Positions 27,101 to 37,914 of a stretch of DNA of 64,000 nt are shown here, one piece after another. Below the pieces are notes generated by a model, which did not search any database, was not told the origin of the DNA, and was given only the letters and a program-made list of their open reading frames with translations. The DNA is taken from contig OX387197.1 of the NCBI GenBank assembly GCA_947561715.1, forward strand, positions 20,658,266-20,722,265. The letters are read 5' to 3'. Source of the DNA: Ascidia mentula (taxonomy: Eukaryota; Chordata; Ascidiacea; Phlebobranchia; Ascidiidae). Within the stretch, counting starts at the first letter, position 1. Each line of letters starts with the position of its first letter. The position numbers and the translations under genes were made by a program.

Positions 27101-30100
27101 GATGATTTTCTGTGTAATTTTTTGCTTGGTAGCTGTAGGTTTACGGGTGTGCAGCATGGTTGGTACGATTTTCTGCCCGGGCATCTTCCCCATGCCCGGG
27201 TTCTTTTTTGGTCAAAGACAACTTTTATGTAAAGTATTCAAAGAGTGAAAGAAACGCAACAGATTATTAATTGTCCGTTGTCGTAAGGCGAAGTATGCTT
27301 ATTCCGTAAACTTCAGTCGTGATTGAAAACGATTGCTACCAACCCTGGTGCGCAACCTTCACAAACAATATTACATTCACAAAAAGAAATTATCGTTGTA
27401 TCTGATTTTTATTGATTTCCTGATTAAGGTTTTATCAAAAAATGCAGGTTTCGTTTTAGTTTGACATCGTAAATGCCTCGTGCTATTTAGCATGGTAAAT
27501 CAAATGCCTTACTTAATTCTCAACTTTTAAGTTAATTATGTTTGATGAACTGAATGAATAACCTAGAGATGGTTTAATTCATTCGTCATTTAACCGATTG
27601 CTATAAAATTTGTTTGCCACTGATTTTTCATTTTACTCGTATATTTTTTGTTTTGTCGACGTGGCTTGGAACAGAGTTCGTACGGCGGCTGGGAGGTATG
27701 TCTCTGTCGCTTTTTTAGTTTTTGTTTCATAGGGCCTAATATTTATAAGTCTGTGCCCACTGAGGTGAAAAAATGTTAGTCGAATTCGAATTAATATAAT
27801 AGAGATAAATGAATGAGCTTCAATTTACAGAAAATAAAATATTTTCGGGCCTTGTTTGAATATTTTTAACTTGTCAGTCAGCTTGGATTTTGAGCATCAA
27901 TGCTGTTTTACAATATCCCAATTTGCAAATGCACGGTGAACAACGGGCGTAACTTGACTATAGGCTTGAAACAATAATCTCAAACAGTAGGTTAATTCAA
28001 ATTAACCTGCATGTCGTTTGCATCATAATCAATTTTGTTCATTGTTATTTTGTTTGACAAACCCGAACGCTGCTGATCCACATCGCCGGTGTAAACTGCA
28101 TTCAAATATTTGGTGAGTTAATTGCTTGCTTTGCATGTTCTTTGTTTGTTAGTTTTGTTTTATGATGCTGCACGTATAGAATTGCGTGGACTGTTTGCTT
28201 ATCACTTGCATCTAAATATCGCGGTGTGAAGGCAAGCGATTTTTAGCGCATATCGTACCGACATTGCCTTGAACGAAAGAAATAGTTGGTTTCCGTTTGC
28301 TTCAGATTGGAAAGAGGATGTTTGGAACATACTTTCGCGTCGGATTTTACGGAGCCAAGTTTGGTGATTTGAACGGGGAAGAATTCATCTACAAGGAACC
28401 AGCAATCACTAAACTCCCCGAGATATCACACCGTCTCGAGGTATACTAATTTAGTGTTATCTTTTTTTGCTGTGATAAATATCACATATAAATAAGTGCC
28501 ACGCCCTGCAGACCTTCTATAGCCAATGCTTTGGTGCGGAGAACATTGAAATGGTCAAAGATTCAAGTACAATCGACCCAGAATCACTTGATCCAGACAA
28601 GGCTTACATCCAAATCACATTTGTCGAACCTTACTTTTACGAATATGAAAACGCGCACAAGACTTCCTACTTTGACAGGTATTTGATCATGACCAATACT
28701 CTGCTATATGTCTGGAAGTTTCAGGTTTTACCCTGTAAAAGTCCAGAATGTCGTTCCGGAAAAAGAATTCTTGTCGGTACGCAGTTCCGGTAGAATTCAA
28801 CGGCTGGTGTGTCTTAATTAGTTAAAAAGAAAATTGAGTAAATGTAGAAATAATGGCTGATCCAGCTTGGCTGCAATGCCTTGGCTGCGAAGCCTGTGAA
28901 CCTTATTGAGTAAATGTATTCGCTTATTATAGAATTCTCACCCAGTATTCGAAAACACATTGCGTCATTTTTTCGTTTAAACTCAATCGTTCCGGTAAGA
29001 ATTTTTGTACCTTTAACACAGCTCGAAACATGTGTCTTGAGGCGCACAAAAACATGAACTTTATTGTTGTTTTAATTACTCATGTAACGCCATGTTGACA
29101 TTTGCAGAAACTTCAACATCGACAAATTTATGTACGCCACACCCTTTACCAAAGACGGCAAAGCTCACGGGGAGATGAAAGAACAATTCAAGCGCAAAAC
29201 ATTCCTACAAGTTTCCAACGCCTTTCCTTATATAAAGACGCGCATTAGCGTCATTAAGCGGTGAGTTAAGCGTCCATTATGTTGAAATAAGAACATATAC
29301 GTTATCATTGGTTGACCAATCGTTTTTTGCGGTGCCTCTTTGAATGTAACAAGTTAATGTAAGTGATATTTTTCTGAACTTTTGTTTTCCGGCATGAAAG
29401 TGTTTGTTATTTCGTGCAGATGGGAAACCGTTTTAACTCCCCTTGAATCGGCCTGTGAGGATGTAAAGAAAAAAACTACGCAGTTGTTAAAAGCGGTCAA
29501 CATGAATCCACCGGATGTTCGGATGTTACAAGTCAACTTACAAGGAGCTGTATTGACGTCGGTTAACCAGGTGAGTTTTAAAATGTTAAAGCATGGCTGT
29601 TTGTGATAGAACATGAGCTTAATTTTGGTTTCTTGTTTTTAGGGCCCTATGGAAGTTGCAAACACGTTTTTAACAGAAATTCCAGAGGAGTCCAAGTTAT
29701 GGGTCCATTACAACGAACTTCGATTATCGTTCCGCGAATTTGACCACGCGTAAGTGTATAATTAGTTCCTTGTAAATGTAGATGTCCCTTTTCTGTGTAG
29801 CTTTTGTTATGGAGTGTACCGTACTGTAGGCCCGTTACTACCATATTGTTTTAGTTCGACGACCCTTTTATCCCCCACCTGTAACTTTGCATAATTTTCG
29901 CAGTTGTTCTGTGGCATTAAAAAAGAACAAAAGTCTCATCAGCTCCGACCAGAAGGAATATCAGCGTGAGATGGAACGAAACTTTCACAAAATGTCTGAG
30001 AAGCTTAAATCCATGGTGAACGATCGGAAAGTCGTTCAGCAAATACTCGAAGCGAGCAGGTTGGAAAGCTTTTATTGTACTAAGCCAAATAGGGATATTT

Positions 30101-30208
30101 TGTCACAAAGAATCTTTTTGGTGACATTTTCAACAAACAAACAAACCGTTTAGATCAACGTGAAAAACTCAAACATAACTTTTTTGCAGTGACATGCGGC
30201 TACTGTGA
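9170..30208 (+). CDS. DOCK6/7/8: DOCK-C (Zizimin-related) guanine nucleotide exchange factor, orthologue of DOCK6/7/8
   Basis: About 45 exons join in consistent phase, from ATG 9170 to TGA 30206-30208, for about 2,137 residues (human DOCK7 about 2,100). Landmarks: LPKQVFEGD (exon 5), [42 protein letters not shown] (13071-13201), the DHR-1/C2 region beginning near [13 protein letters not shown] (14858-14994), [12 protein letters not shown], and the DHR-2 Rho-GEF region from about 26000 ([17 protein letters not shown]-type block, [58 protein letters not shown]). DHR-1 binds phosphoinositides and DHR-2 activates Rac/Cdc42. DOCK7/8 act in neuronal polarity and leukocyte migration; the role here is inferred. 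Some parts resemble DOCK8 and others DOCK7, as expected of an unduplicated gene. The exon 22024/25021 intron contains the satellite. The weakest call is the exon 25 acceptor (19648, or 19660 as alternative). Confidence 0.95.
10259..10323 (+). other. Alternative first (or cassette) exon of the DOCK gene
   Basis: ATG at 10259 opens 21 codons and leaves AG before a GTACCA donor, the same phase 2 as exon 1 (9170-9270). Either joins in frame to exon 2 at 10995. The AG at 10256-10257 would also allow use as a 66-nt internal cassette in frame. The encoded end FGTFVIR is plausible protein. Which form exists cannot be decided without transcripts. Confidence 0.5.
15981..16112 (+). repeat. Hairpin element enclosing a hammerhead-like motif
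   Basis: The left arm 15981-16015 is nearly complementary to the right arm 16079-16112 (AATTTAAAC, GACTGCTCTT and GGCATAAATT against their complements). It lies in the DOCK intron between 15812 and 16438. The loop holds the ribozyme-like core. It is probably the terminal part of a retroelement or a small mobile hairpin. Confidence 0.7.
16004..16089 (+). ncRNA. Hammerhead-ribozyme-like motif (type I), copy 1
   Basis: Core CTGATGA (16030-16036) and GAAA (16057-16060) are both present. Helix II is GTCT...AGAC with an inner GCT/GGC extension (16038-16056). Helix III is ACGT (16060-16063) with ACGT (16075-16078). The cleavage site would follow T16079. Helix I pairs GGCATAAATT (16004-16013) with AATTTATGCC (16080-16089), with a large bulge on the 5' side. 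One extra A sits between the core and helix II, which may weaken activity. Hammerheads of this kind are known from Penelope-like retroelements. No catalytic claim is made. Confidence 0.55.
18583..18750. mobile_element. hAT-type MITE in a DOCK intron
   Basis: Terminal inverted repeats TAGTGGTTCACAACC (18583) and, on the other strand, CAGTGGTTCCCAACC (ending at 18750) match the classic hAT terminus. The 8-bp flanks TTGTAATG and CAGTAATG share six bases and look like a decayed target duplication. At 168 bp with no ORF it is non-autonomous. Confidence 0.8.
22074..24850. repeat. GC-rich satellite, homologous to the rDNA-upstream array, inside a DOCK intron
   Basis: After a leading segment starting GTTAACAATGGG (22074) comes one forward-oriented unit (about 22240-22500). 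A junction CGCGCGGGTCGAAAAAGTGAC (about 22512-22530) follows, then about eleven inverted units with period about 205 bp. The landmark CCTGGACATGGGCAG recurs near 22669, 22872, 23079, 23282, 23487, 23692, 23897, 24092, 24303, 24505 and 24711. Each unit contains CGCGCGGCCGG, TGTTGCTGCAGGCC and GTGCGCGCGGGCATTG. The block sits between DOCK exons ending at 22024 and starting at 25021, so it is spliced out. ORFs across it shift frame each unit and are not genes. Confidence 0.95.
27675..27695 (+). other. 21-nt microexon of the DOCK gene
   Basis: AG at 27673-27674 and GT at 27696 bound seven codons, SSYGGWE, phase 0. Exon 27026 and exon 28306 also join in phase without it. DOCK7 has a similar short GWE insert just before RMFGTY, whereas DOCK8 reads differently, so inclusion may be regulated. 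Confidence 0.7.
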
Positions 30209-30755
30209 TAGAAACGTACATCAGCGCATCACACCCATCTGCTTGACAACTTCTGCAGCAATCATGACTCTTCACTACGCAACGAAACCGCTGCCAGTTG
30301 ATACAAAACTGTAAAAGCTGCCATTGTTTGAAGCAGTCCCCGTTTCGTATATCGAAGGCCTATTACAGTTCCTATTTATGTCTTCAATGTATACACAGAA
30401 CTTATTTGCATTCGCCTCGATAATCAGAGAACTGTTTTTTGTTTCTTACCTTGTTGTGTTTTTCCAAGGGTCTCCCTCACCGTCATCAAAGTCTAATATA
30501 ATCTTGTTAGAAAATCATATTTTCTTTCTTTCTTCGCGGTTTGAAGTCAACACACTGCTTGCTTCAATGCGGCCTTTTCGTAAATTGCCGTTATAAGTAT
30601 TTAAGCGGATATTAAATAAGCATTGCACTTGAATGTTCGTTGCAACAATACAATGATGATTCGGTGAACGTTTATTATTATTTATCTACCATAAAAAATA
30701 CATGTCTCTGAATATAGGTTTTTCGCACGCAAAAAGGCACTCGAGCAAACAACAA
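30209..30755. other. Convergent 3' region between DOCK and SLC6 genes
   Basis: There is no coding frame. This is the space for both 3' UTRs. TTTATT motifs near 30670-30680 could be the minus-strand polyadenylation signal of the transporter, and ATTAAATAAG near 30611 that of DOCK. Confidence 0.5.
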
Positions 30756-33351
30756 TCAGGGAACAAAACAATTTTCTGGGTTGGAACTTGCTTTTCTCAA
30801 ACGCAGTGTTTCCACTTCGTCGCATATGGCAGATATTTTGCCGTCATCCAACTGGCATTCAAGACGTGATGCCGAGACAACCGACATAAATCGCTGCAAA
30901 TATAAAGTTGGTTGTAGCAGTTCCCATTCGTGAGAGAAACACGCAAACTATTTTATGCTTTGTAATCATAATATTAACCTGCTTGAGTGACCCTTCTGCT
31001 CGAATGAGTCGGTAGACTGCATAACCAGGGATCCACAAGCACGAACTGAGTCCCATGCACCATCCAACCGCTTGCGCCCATACCGGATAAACGTATGTGC
31101 GGTTGTAGGTAAGTGGTTTGTACAGACTCAGCCAGTATATAAGAATGCCCTGTTAATACATTTAGCGTTATCACGTTGAATTATAGCAATCTGCAGCCTA
31201 TTTTTGCGATTAACCTTACCATGGACGCGCCAGGGCCAGCAAATTTCCAGCAAAATGTGATCCACGGGGTGCGCAGTTTGGTTCGTAGCATATCCTGCAC
31301 ATGCCGCCAGAAGCGGTCTTTTCCATAAACCCAGGCCAAACCGAGGAATTCACATGTGCCGATAAAGAACAGACACCAACCAGCGCTCGCATAATCGTTC
31401 ACCAACAGGAAGACGTATATCCCACCCTATAAGAGTAATTAATGATGTGAATTTGTAATAAAGCGCTCTTGCGTCACTTGGCTGCACTTTTAAAACTGCT
31501 AAAATTATTTTTTCATGATAAAATGTTTTTAATCGAAAAAGTGACATTGAAATATAAAAAAAGTTTGCTTGTTTGCCTGTATGTACCTGAGTAATCATCG
31601 TGGAAGCCATCATGACGATAAGAACAGCGAAGATTGCCTGTACGATTTCTCTGCCCCAGCGCTGTCTGTACCACCACGGAAACATATCCATTATGGAAAC
31701 CACAAGACATTCGTGGAAAACAAACTGCATAACGTGATTGATCAATGATGTTAATCGTGCTTCATTTAAACCGCCAACTTACCAAGCAATCAAATCCCAG
31801 CAATACAATCATCAGAAAAAACAAAGCGTTCCAAAAGTTCGGCATTGGCAACATAGAGAGCGCCTGGGGGTAAACGATAAAAACCAATCCAGGACCAGAT
31901 TCGGCTACAAGGTCAATTGTCGTATTCTGCAAAAATATGTAAAATGTAGACTGTGTAATGTATGCACTAGAACTGCAATTAAAACCAACATGTTGTTTGG
32001 CCATAAATCCGAGAGTTGAAAATACCGCAAAGCCAGCAAGAAAACTTGTTCCGCTATTTACCAACGCCACCATTATGGAGTCCCTGTAATTAAGGTGTAA
32101 CACCGTTTGCAACTTGGTTCTGGCCTACGGTCTGTAGTTGTGTACCTGTACACATTATGGTGATATTTATTGTAGCTTCCCAAAGTCACCAACGCCCCGC
32201 TTCCGATGCCGTACGAATAGTACACTTGCGTCACTGCATCCATCCACACCTAAAAGTAAAATTTTAGCAGTATTCCTAACAAGACCTTAAAGATCAGCGC
32301 GCAAAACTTACTTGGGGATCAGCCAGTCTTGATATATCGGGACGAAGGTAGTATCGCAATCCGTCCATCGCTCCGTCAAGGGCCAAGCCACGAACTAGAA
32401 TAACCACCAACATTATGATTGGTAGAGAAGCAGTGACGTACACCACCTGTAAGAAATATGTAATAAAAAGTTCAAAAGAAAACACCAAAGGTACAAACCT
32501 TCGTGGACCACTTTATGCCCTTAAACACGCAGAGATAGGCAATAATCCATAGTCCAACCAGATAAGCAAATATGTTCCACTGCATATTGCCAACATGGTC
32601 GATTCCCGAAGATACTCCAAGCACACTGCGTCTAAATACAAACAACACTTACTTTTATTCTTATCGCTTAACTTTTCCGAAAATAACTCAATTGTTGAAA
32701 TATTTACTCCCAAAATTCCACCGCAGACGGGGTTCCATTAGCAACAGGCACGACCACTCTCCCGTGTTGTGTTGTTGAATTTTTTCCATCAGATCCGTTG
32801 AAAATTAAAGAAACACAGTTCTCTGTATTCCAAGGATTATCGCAGGTGGTCCATGGTAATACTTTAGAAAAGCTTCCAACAAAATATCGGAACGCCCACG
32901 CCAACACAACACCGTACAAACTATTTGCGTACCACGTTATCATTGCGTTAGCGTAACCAATACCTGCAACACGAATATACTTTGTAATCAAATTAATCAG
33001 GATAGTGACAACGTACCTTTAACCAATGGAATCATGGCCCAGGCTTTGGTCATTCCTTTGCCTACATACTGACCAAGAGAAGTTTCCAAAAAGAAGAGTG
33101 GAAATCCAATGAGCACAACAGAAAGTATGTATGGAATAAGAAAAACACCTGTATAAAAAACAGGTAAACTACAATTGTATTCAGGTAAATTTTTCAGAAA
33201 ACCTACCCCCGCCGTTTTTGTAACACAAGTATGGAAAGCGCCATATATTTCCAAGTCCAATAGTCATAGCAGCAATGTTGAAAAAGAAATCTACAGATGT
33301 CTGCCATTTCTGTCTTTGCTGTGGTCCTTTTTTTAAGGTGTTTCCTTCCAT
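30756..33351 (-). CDS. Sodium/chloride-dependent transporter, SLC6 family (amino-acid/GABA/taurine type)
   Basis: Twelve exons: 33351-33207, 33148-33017, 32963-32708, 32631-32499, 32446-32312, 32249-32146, 32083-31990, 31926-31783, 31724-31587, 31426-31220, 31149-30979 and 30893-30756. All phases agree, giving 598 residues with the usual 12 membrane spans. TM1 reads [18 protein letters not shown]. The position that is Asp in monoamine carriers is Gly32, which argues for an amino-acid, GABA, taurine or creatine-type substrate. Also seen are [15 protein letters not shown] in the second outer loop, [16 protein letters not shown] (TM6/7), [20 protein letters not shown] (TM8) and [16 protein letters not shown]. 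The exact substrate is not decided. An ATG at 33375 lies in the same ORF, but 33351 has better flanking sequence. A possible 5' exon near 33486-33518 does not join in frame. Confidence 0.93.
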
Positions 33352-33753
33352 TTTGTTTCTAAAAAGCTGATGCAAAACAATATCAACTAAGGTATGTAAC
33401 TTATAACATTACACCACTACTTTCCAGAACTCCAATGTACAGATAGTGCTCTTGCAGACAATAAATCATTTTATACTTACTGACTTCCTTCCCATTCTCT
33501 TGGTGGCCCTCCATGGTATCAATCATTTTTAATGCAGATGAAGGTTTGGAATTTTGTGTTCACTCTTGAAAGTGTAACTTAACAAAAATTTGTTGATTCC
33601 AAAAAAATTGTTTTAATGATCAAATACATGGAGCGAATATCTGAAATCGCAACAATATTGTGCAATTATCTTACAATTTCAATTGGGAAACTATTTTTAC
33701 CTGAATTTCTTTTAAAAGTAGTTAACGTTTGCATAAAGTCAAAGCAATATCAG
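33352..33753. other. Upstream region of SLC6 gene / downstream region of FDXACB1
   Basis: Both neighbouring genes are on the minus strand. A short minus-strand stretch at 33486-33518 starts ATGGAGGGCCACC and ends at a good GTAAGT donor. Joining it to the transporter breaks the frame, so it may be a 5' UTR exon. Nothing else is recognisable. Confidence 0.4.
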
Positions 33754-36115
33754 TCATCGAACCAAAACTTGAAGATATTTAGAAATGTTTACACTGATTT
33801 TTGCTTGTAACTGCAATGCATTAGATTTTGAAAAACTATACTCATGCGAGGAGTATACTAATTCATAACACAGGCTTGTTCTAGTCTTTGAAGGTGTGTC
33901 AGTTAAATGTTCAACATATTTGTCAGTAAGTTTCACTGATTTTAGCAAATCATCACATGTGTGTGAAAGAATTTCTAAAAAATTTTCTTCGGTAAACTCA
34001 ATTCTTCCATCATCTAAAAGATAAAATAACACTGTTAAAATAACATAAGAAGACACCTTTTTAAAAAAGCAGCAGATTTCAGAACCTTATCATATGTTAC
34101 TATAACATTTTACTGATACTTTAAAACTTACCGACTTCTTGTTTTGCCTTGGGATCCAAAATCCAAAAGCTTACATGAAAATTGTGAGAGGGAGGATATA
34201 ACGATTTTTGTTGGTAAGGTTGGTTGTTAGTACAGGATGCAGTCAATACACCTTGAGTTTCTGCTGAAAGTGACCAAAGTACATTCTTTTTCTTCTTGCC
34301 TAGTGCATGGACAAGCAAGCAAGATAAAATATCAATGTCAATAATCGTTGAACAAATTTTGAAGTCATCTTTGGTAAAAAATGAGCATGTGTATCCCAAA
34401 ACATCAGATGACCCATTGCTTTCTTTAATGTGAAGCAACTGAACAGAATGTTTTCGATGTGTTCCAAATTTTACCAAAAACCATAACAGTCCCAAGTAAA
34501 GGTTGTTGGAAAGTGATCTAGTTTTGCAAAATGTATGAATTTCATGGTGTGCATCTACATCATTATGATGTTGAAAATTTAATTCCTCCATAAAAGTACT
34601 TAGTTTTGGATTATGTTTATTAAATGTAGCCTGTAAAACATCTTGAATCAATGTTTCATGTTGGTCTTCTTTTGTTTTTTCTATAACCACCAATTCATAT
34701 GAGAAACTTGAAAGGTTGTTAAGTGAGGGTTTTGTCACAACATGATTTGATGCACAAAATATTCCTTGGTCTTTTGAATTTAAAATACTGCTGCATATAC
34801 ATTGGATTTCCAAGAATAATGAAGGACGAAGAGCATCAAACGTACAAAGCTCAGGTAAAGTATCATAGTAACTTAGAGCTAAAAAAGTTGATACACACTC
34901 CTTGCACAACTTTGACAAGTTCATTTTCACATGGTGACTTGTTTGGAGGTAAGTTTGAACTGCTTTGGATGTGAAATGGTCGTACATACTATTGTTTCTT
35001 TGAATTTGCTCACAGATTGTCTTGACAAAAAACTTTTGTGGAAACAAGTACTCGTCCTTAGCTTTATTAACTAGTCTTCTACCAATCCCTGATGGTAACA
35101 TGTCTTCTTTTAGGTGTTGCACAAGTCCACTTTTCCAACCTTAAGATAAAACATCCAACAGAAGTCCAGTTACATACGCGTACAACAAGAAACAAGTAGC
35201 AAATTAAACACAATCAATAAGAAAACTAAAAATCCACCTTCATTTAACATTGGTGGTTGAGCATATTTGACAAACGTATGTGTTCTTGCGCCAGCAATGT
35301 TAAACACATTTCCAGCTCCTCTTCTTCCAGTGCTCACGTAACCATTCAATGGAGTAAATTTGACAACATCCATCAAAATAAATCCTCCTTGTGTAGCCAT
35401 ATCAACTATCTTTGAACAACAACAATAAATCTGGTTTACATGTGAAAAAAAAGAAGTGTCACAAATGGACGTAGTCACCTGCCAGTGATTGCATTTTTCT
35501 CTTTGGTAACTGTCAGCTGGAGTTCCCCCCTGACCAGCACAAAGGGTAACTTCGACCTTTCCATCATTTTGTATAACTTTTGACACAGATTCAAAAAAGT
35601 TCCGCAGCAGGGCTCTATCCCAAAGTACCACATGATTTAATGTGAAAAAAAAAGAATAAAAAAACTGGATCAATTTAAAAACCGAAGGCCCCTGGCAGGC
35701 TGTCGAGCGATCACACACCATATCAATATAATTATATTTGTGGAATTTAACATACAATTACACCACATGATTATTTAATAAATGCACACAAAAAAATAAT
35801 AGATTCATGCCTGTTCAACTTGATGCCAGCTTTTCGTCCAATATGTGGAAAGTTGAATATTACTCTTCGAATTTTCAGGGTGTCTCTAATAGATGGATAC
35901 TCTTCAAGACGTGTGGCATCAATGGAATGAATAATTTGACAACCCATTTGTTTAAGCACCTTTAAGTTTGTAATTACTGTTTTGCCATACTTCTTTATGC
36001 AAGTATCACAATCCTCAAAAGATGTTGCAATTATCTTCTCCTGCGGAGACGTTGTTCCATTTTGTGCCAACGATGCACTGAATGAAAAATTGCCATCACC
36101 GAGTACTAAAATCAT
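33754..36115 (-). CDS. FDXACB1: Ferredoxin-fold anticodon-binding domain-containing protein 1
   Basis: Five exons: 36115-35811, 35614-35479, 35409-35238, 35139-34132 and 34013-33754. They total 626 residues, close to the vertebrate length. The N-terminal third is the BMT5-like Rossmann domain (LVLGDGNFSFSASLA at residues 3-17, FNFPHIGRKAGIKLNR, then AGQGGTPAD). This fold is related to rRNA methyltransferases. The C-terminal FDX-ACB domain starts at YPPSHNFHVSFWI near the end of exon 4 and continues through EENFLEIL and SLCYELVY, as in phenylalanyl-tRNA synthetases. Function in animals is poorly known. The start is the first ATG of the open frame; upstream in-frame codons lack an ATG. The exon 1 donor must be AG|GCATGA, a GC-AG intron. 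It shares a divergent promoter with TYSND1. Confidence 0.93.
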
Positions 36116-36258
36116 TTTTGGTGAGGATTCGTATAATTCAAATTCCAAAATACACTGATTCCACGAGACAGCGGCTGCCCGTTGCTACAAAACTCAATCA
36201 AGCGTGAAGTGTTGTAAACACAGAAAGTTAGCCTCACACGTGGGCGTTGTGTTAAAAA
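36116..36258. promoter_or_regulatory. Divergent promoter between FDXACB1 and TYSND1
   Basis: Only 143 bp separate the two start codons, which point away from each other. There is no TATA box. One short region must therefore hold both 5' UTRs and the shared promoter. This is an inference from geometry. Confidence 0.65.
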
Positions 36259-37914
36259 ATGCAGAAGAGCAAGAAAAGCATGGCTGCAAACTCACGAAAC
36301 GTTTTTTGCTTTCCTTGTTCAGTGACTGCAAGTTGCGATGTTTCAAAGTCGGAAGATCGGTTAACAGAAATATGGAGCGGATTTGGAATAACAGAAAATG
36401 CAAAAGACGCGTTTGTTGTTACTCATCTGCTACCGTTGGTTAAGTTTGTGTCGTGTGAAAGCATTTCAAACATTTACAACAAACAATCATGCTTATTGGG
36501 TGACCAATTACCCGGTGTAACCTTTCAATGCAATCTGTATAAAAGTGGACAAACATTTTTCACTATTGAAGCAACTCCATTATGTGCTTGGAAATGTGCA
36601 AGATTTGACAATTTGCTAAAAAATATATCTTCAAACATTCCTGAAAATAAGAACAGTGAACCACCCTGTTGCAAGTCACATTTGTCAAACAACTTCTTGT
36701 CCTGGGCTATGCTCCTAAAAATTAATTTGCAATTGCCAATTACTGCTAATGAAGGTGTCAGACATGGAATTGTAGGTAGAAGTGTTAATTTGAGACAGGG
36801 CAATTACTTGTGGGTTCAATCCCACCCATTTGGCCCAACAACAAAAGGCATTTTTTCAGGCTGCCTGACAACAGGCATATTGTCAAACATTGTCCAAGAT
36901 TCTTTGTTGCTTACTGATGCGTGCTGCCTTCCTGGTTCTGAAGGTGCACCAGTTTTTACACATTCAAATGAGCTTATTGGTATGGTTGTGTCACCCCTTG
37001 CCATGAAATCTGGTGATTTATCAGGTTTAACCTTTATTTGCTCATGGCCTGAAATTGTTTCATCCTTTTATTCATCAGCACTTTGTCATATGGTAAAGTT
37101 TGTGGATTTTGGAAATGTGTTTTTTGACATGAAATTTGTAAAGCATCATCCATCACCAACTGTGGTACAGATGAAGCATATGAAGGGGTGGGGTTCTGGT
37201 ATAGTTGTGGCTGTGGACAAGTGTACATCCAATCCCTCTTTCTTTGTTGTCACATGCTGTCATGTTGTACAACCAGCAGACCAACATGTGTTGCATATAC
37301 GGGTTGGTTACGATTCAGATCATAGCAGGTGGTTTCAAGGTTTGGTTGTGTATGTTGCACCACCATCCTGGTTTGATTTTGCATTAGTTCAAGTGAGGTG
37401 TAATGTTTCTACAATTGACTACCTTTTTGCCAACATTCATTTTGACAATGCTACAGAGACTGTTGCTACAATTCCATATTGTAAGGACCCAAGAAGTGGC
37501 ATTGAGGTGTATGCAAAAGGACATTGTTTGTTTGAAAACATTGCAATGCTGCCAACAATTACCAGTGGAATTTTGTCCAGTGTAGCTTATGAAGAAGGTA
37601 AACTTGCTGTTCTCTTGCATTCAACTTGTGTAGTTCATGACGGAGCAAGTGGTGGTGCTTTAGTGTCTTATGCAACAGGGGATCTTCTCGGATTGATTGT
37701 AAATAATGTTAAGGAGACTAATGAAAGTGAGGCAACCATTTTGTATCCCAAAGTAAACTTTAGCCTTCCGGCTATGTTGTTCATGCCAGTTATTGAGGAA
37801 TATTTACTGGGTAATAAAAATGCTCTTAATAAAATTAAACATCTTTCGTCCATTGAATGTGATGTTTGGAAATTAAATGAAAATGAGTTATCTGTTCCAA
37901 AGGCAAACCTGTGA
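36259..37914 (+). CDS. TYSND1: Peroxisomal leader-peptide processing protease (trypsin-like)
   Basis: A single exon encodes 551 residues (human about 566). The C-terminal half is a trypsin-like domain with His335 (VTCCHVVQ), Asp373 (WFDFALVQV) and Ser464 (DGASGGALVS), the complete triad. The N-terminal half is a diverged protease-like repeat (PGSEGAPVFTHS near residue 230), as in known TYSND1. The enzyme trims PTS2 leader peptides and cuts acyl-CoA oxidase and other peroxisomal enzymes. The C-terminus is VPKANL. KANL is a non-canonical PTS1, the form used by catalase, where vertebrate TYSND1 has SKL. The gene is followed 200 bp downstream by DDX31 on the same strand. A second in-frame ATG at 36280 is possible. 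Confidence 0.93.
   Translation: MQKSKKSMAANSRNVFCFPCSVTASCDVSKSEDRLTEIWSGFGITENAKDAFVVTHLLPLVKFVSCESISNIYNKQSCLLGDQLPGVTFQCNLYKSGQTFFTIEATPLCAWKCARFDNLLKNISSNIPENKNSEPPCCKSHLSNNFLSWAMLLKINLQLPITANEGVRHGIVGRSVNLRQGNYLWVQSHPFGPTTKGIFSGCLTTGILSNIVQDSLLLTDACCLPGSEGAPVFTHSNELIGMVVSPLAMKSGDLSGLTFICSWPEIVSSFYSSALCHMVKFVDFGNVFFDMKFVKHHPSPTVVQMKHMKGWGSGIVVAVDKCTSNPSFFVVTCCHVVQPADQHVLHIRVGYDSDHSRWFQGLVVYVAPPSWFDFALVQVRCNVSTIDYLFANIHFDNATETVATIPYCKDPRSGIEVYAKGHCLFENIAMLPTITSGILSSVAYEEGKLAVLLHSTCVVHDGASGGALVSYATGDLLGLIVNNVKETNESEATILYPKVNFSLPAMLFMPVIEEYLLGNKNALNKIKHLSSIECDVWKLNENELSVPKANL

Noticed and set aside
28810-29040. GCTGCAATGC.TTGGCTGCGAAGCC motif also seen near 19300
   Set aside because: It probably belongs to a dispersed repeat family, but the matching part is too short to define an element from two copies.
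33486-33518. Possible first coding exon of the SLC6 gene
   Set aside because: It has an ATG and a GTAAGT donor, but every nearby acceptor gives a stop or the wrong frame in the next exon. At most a 5' UTR exon.
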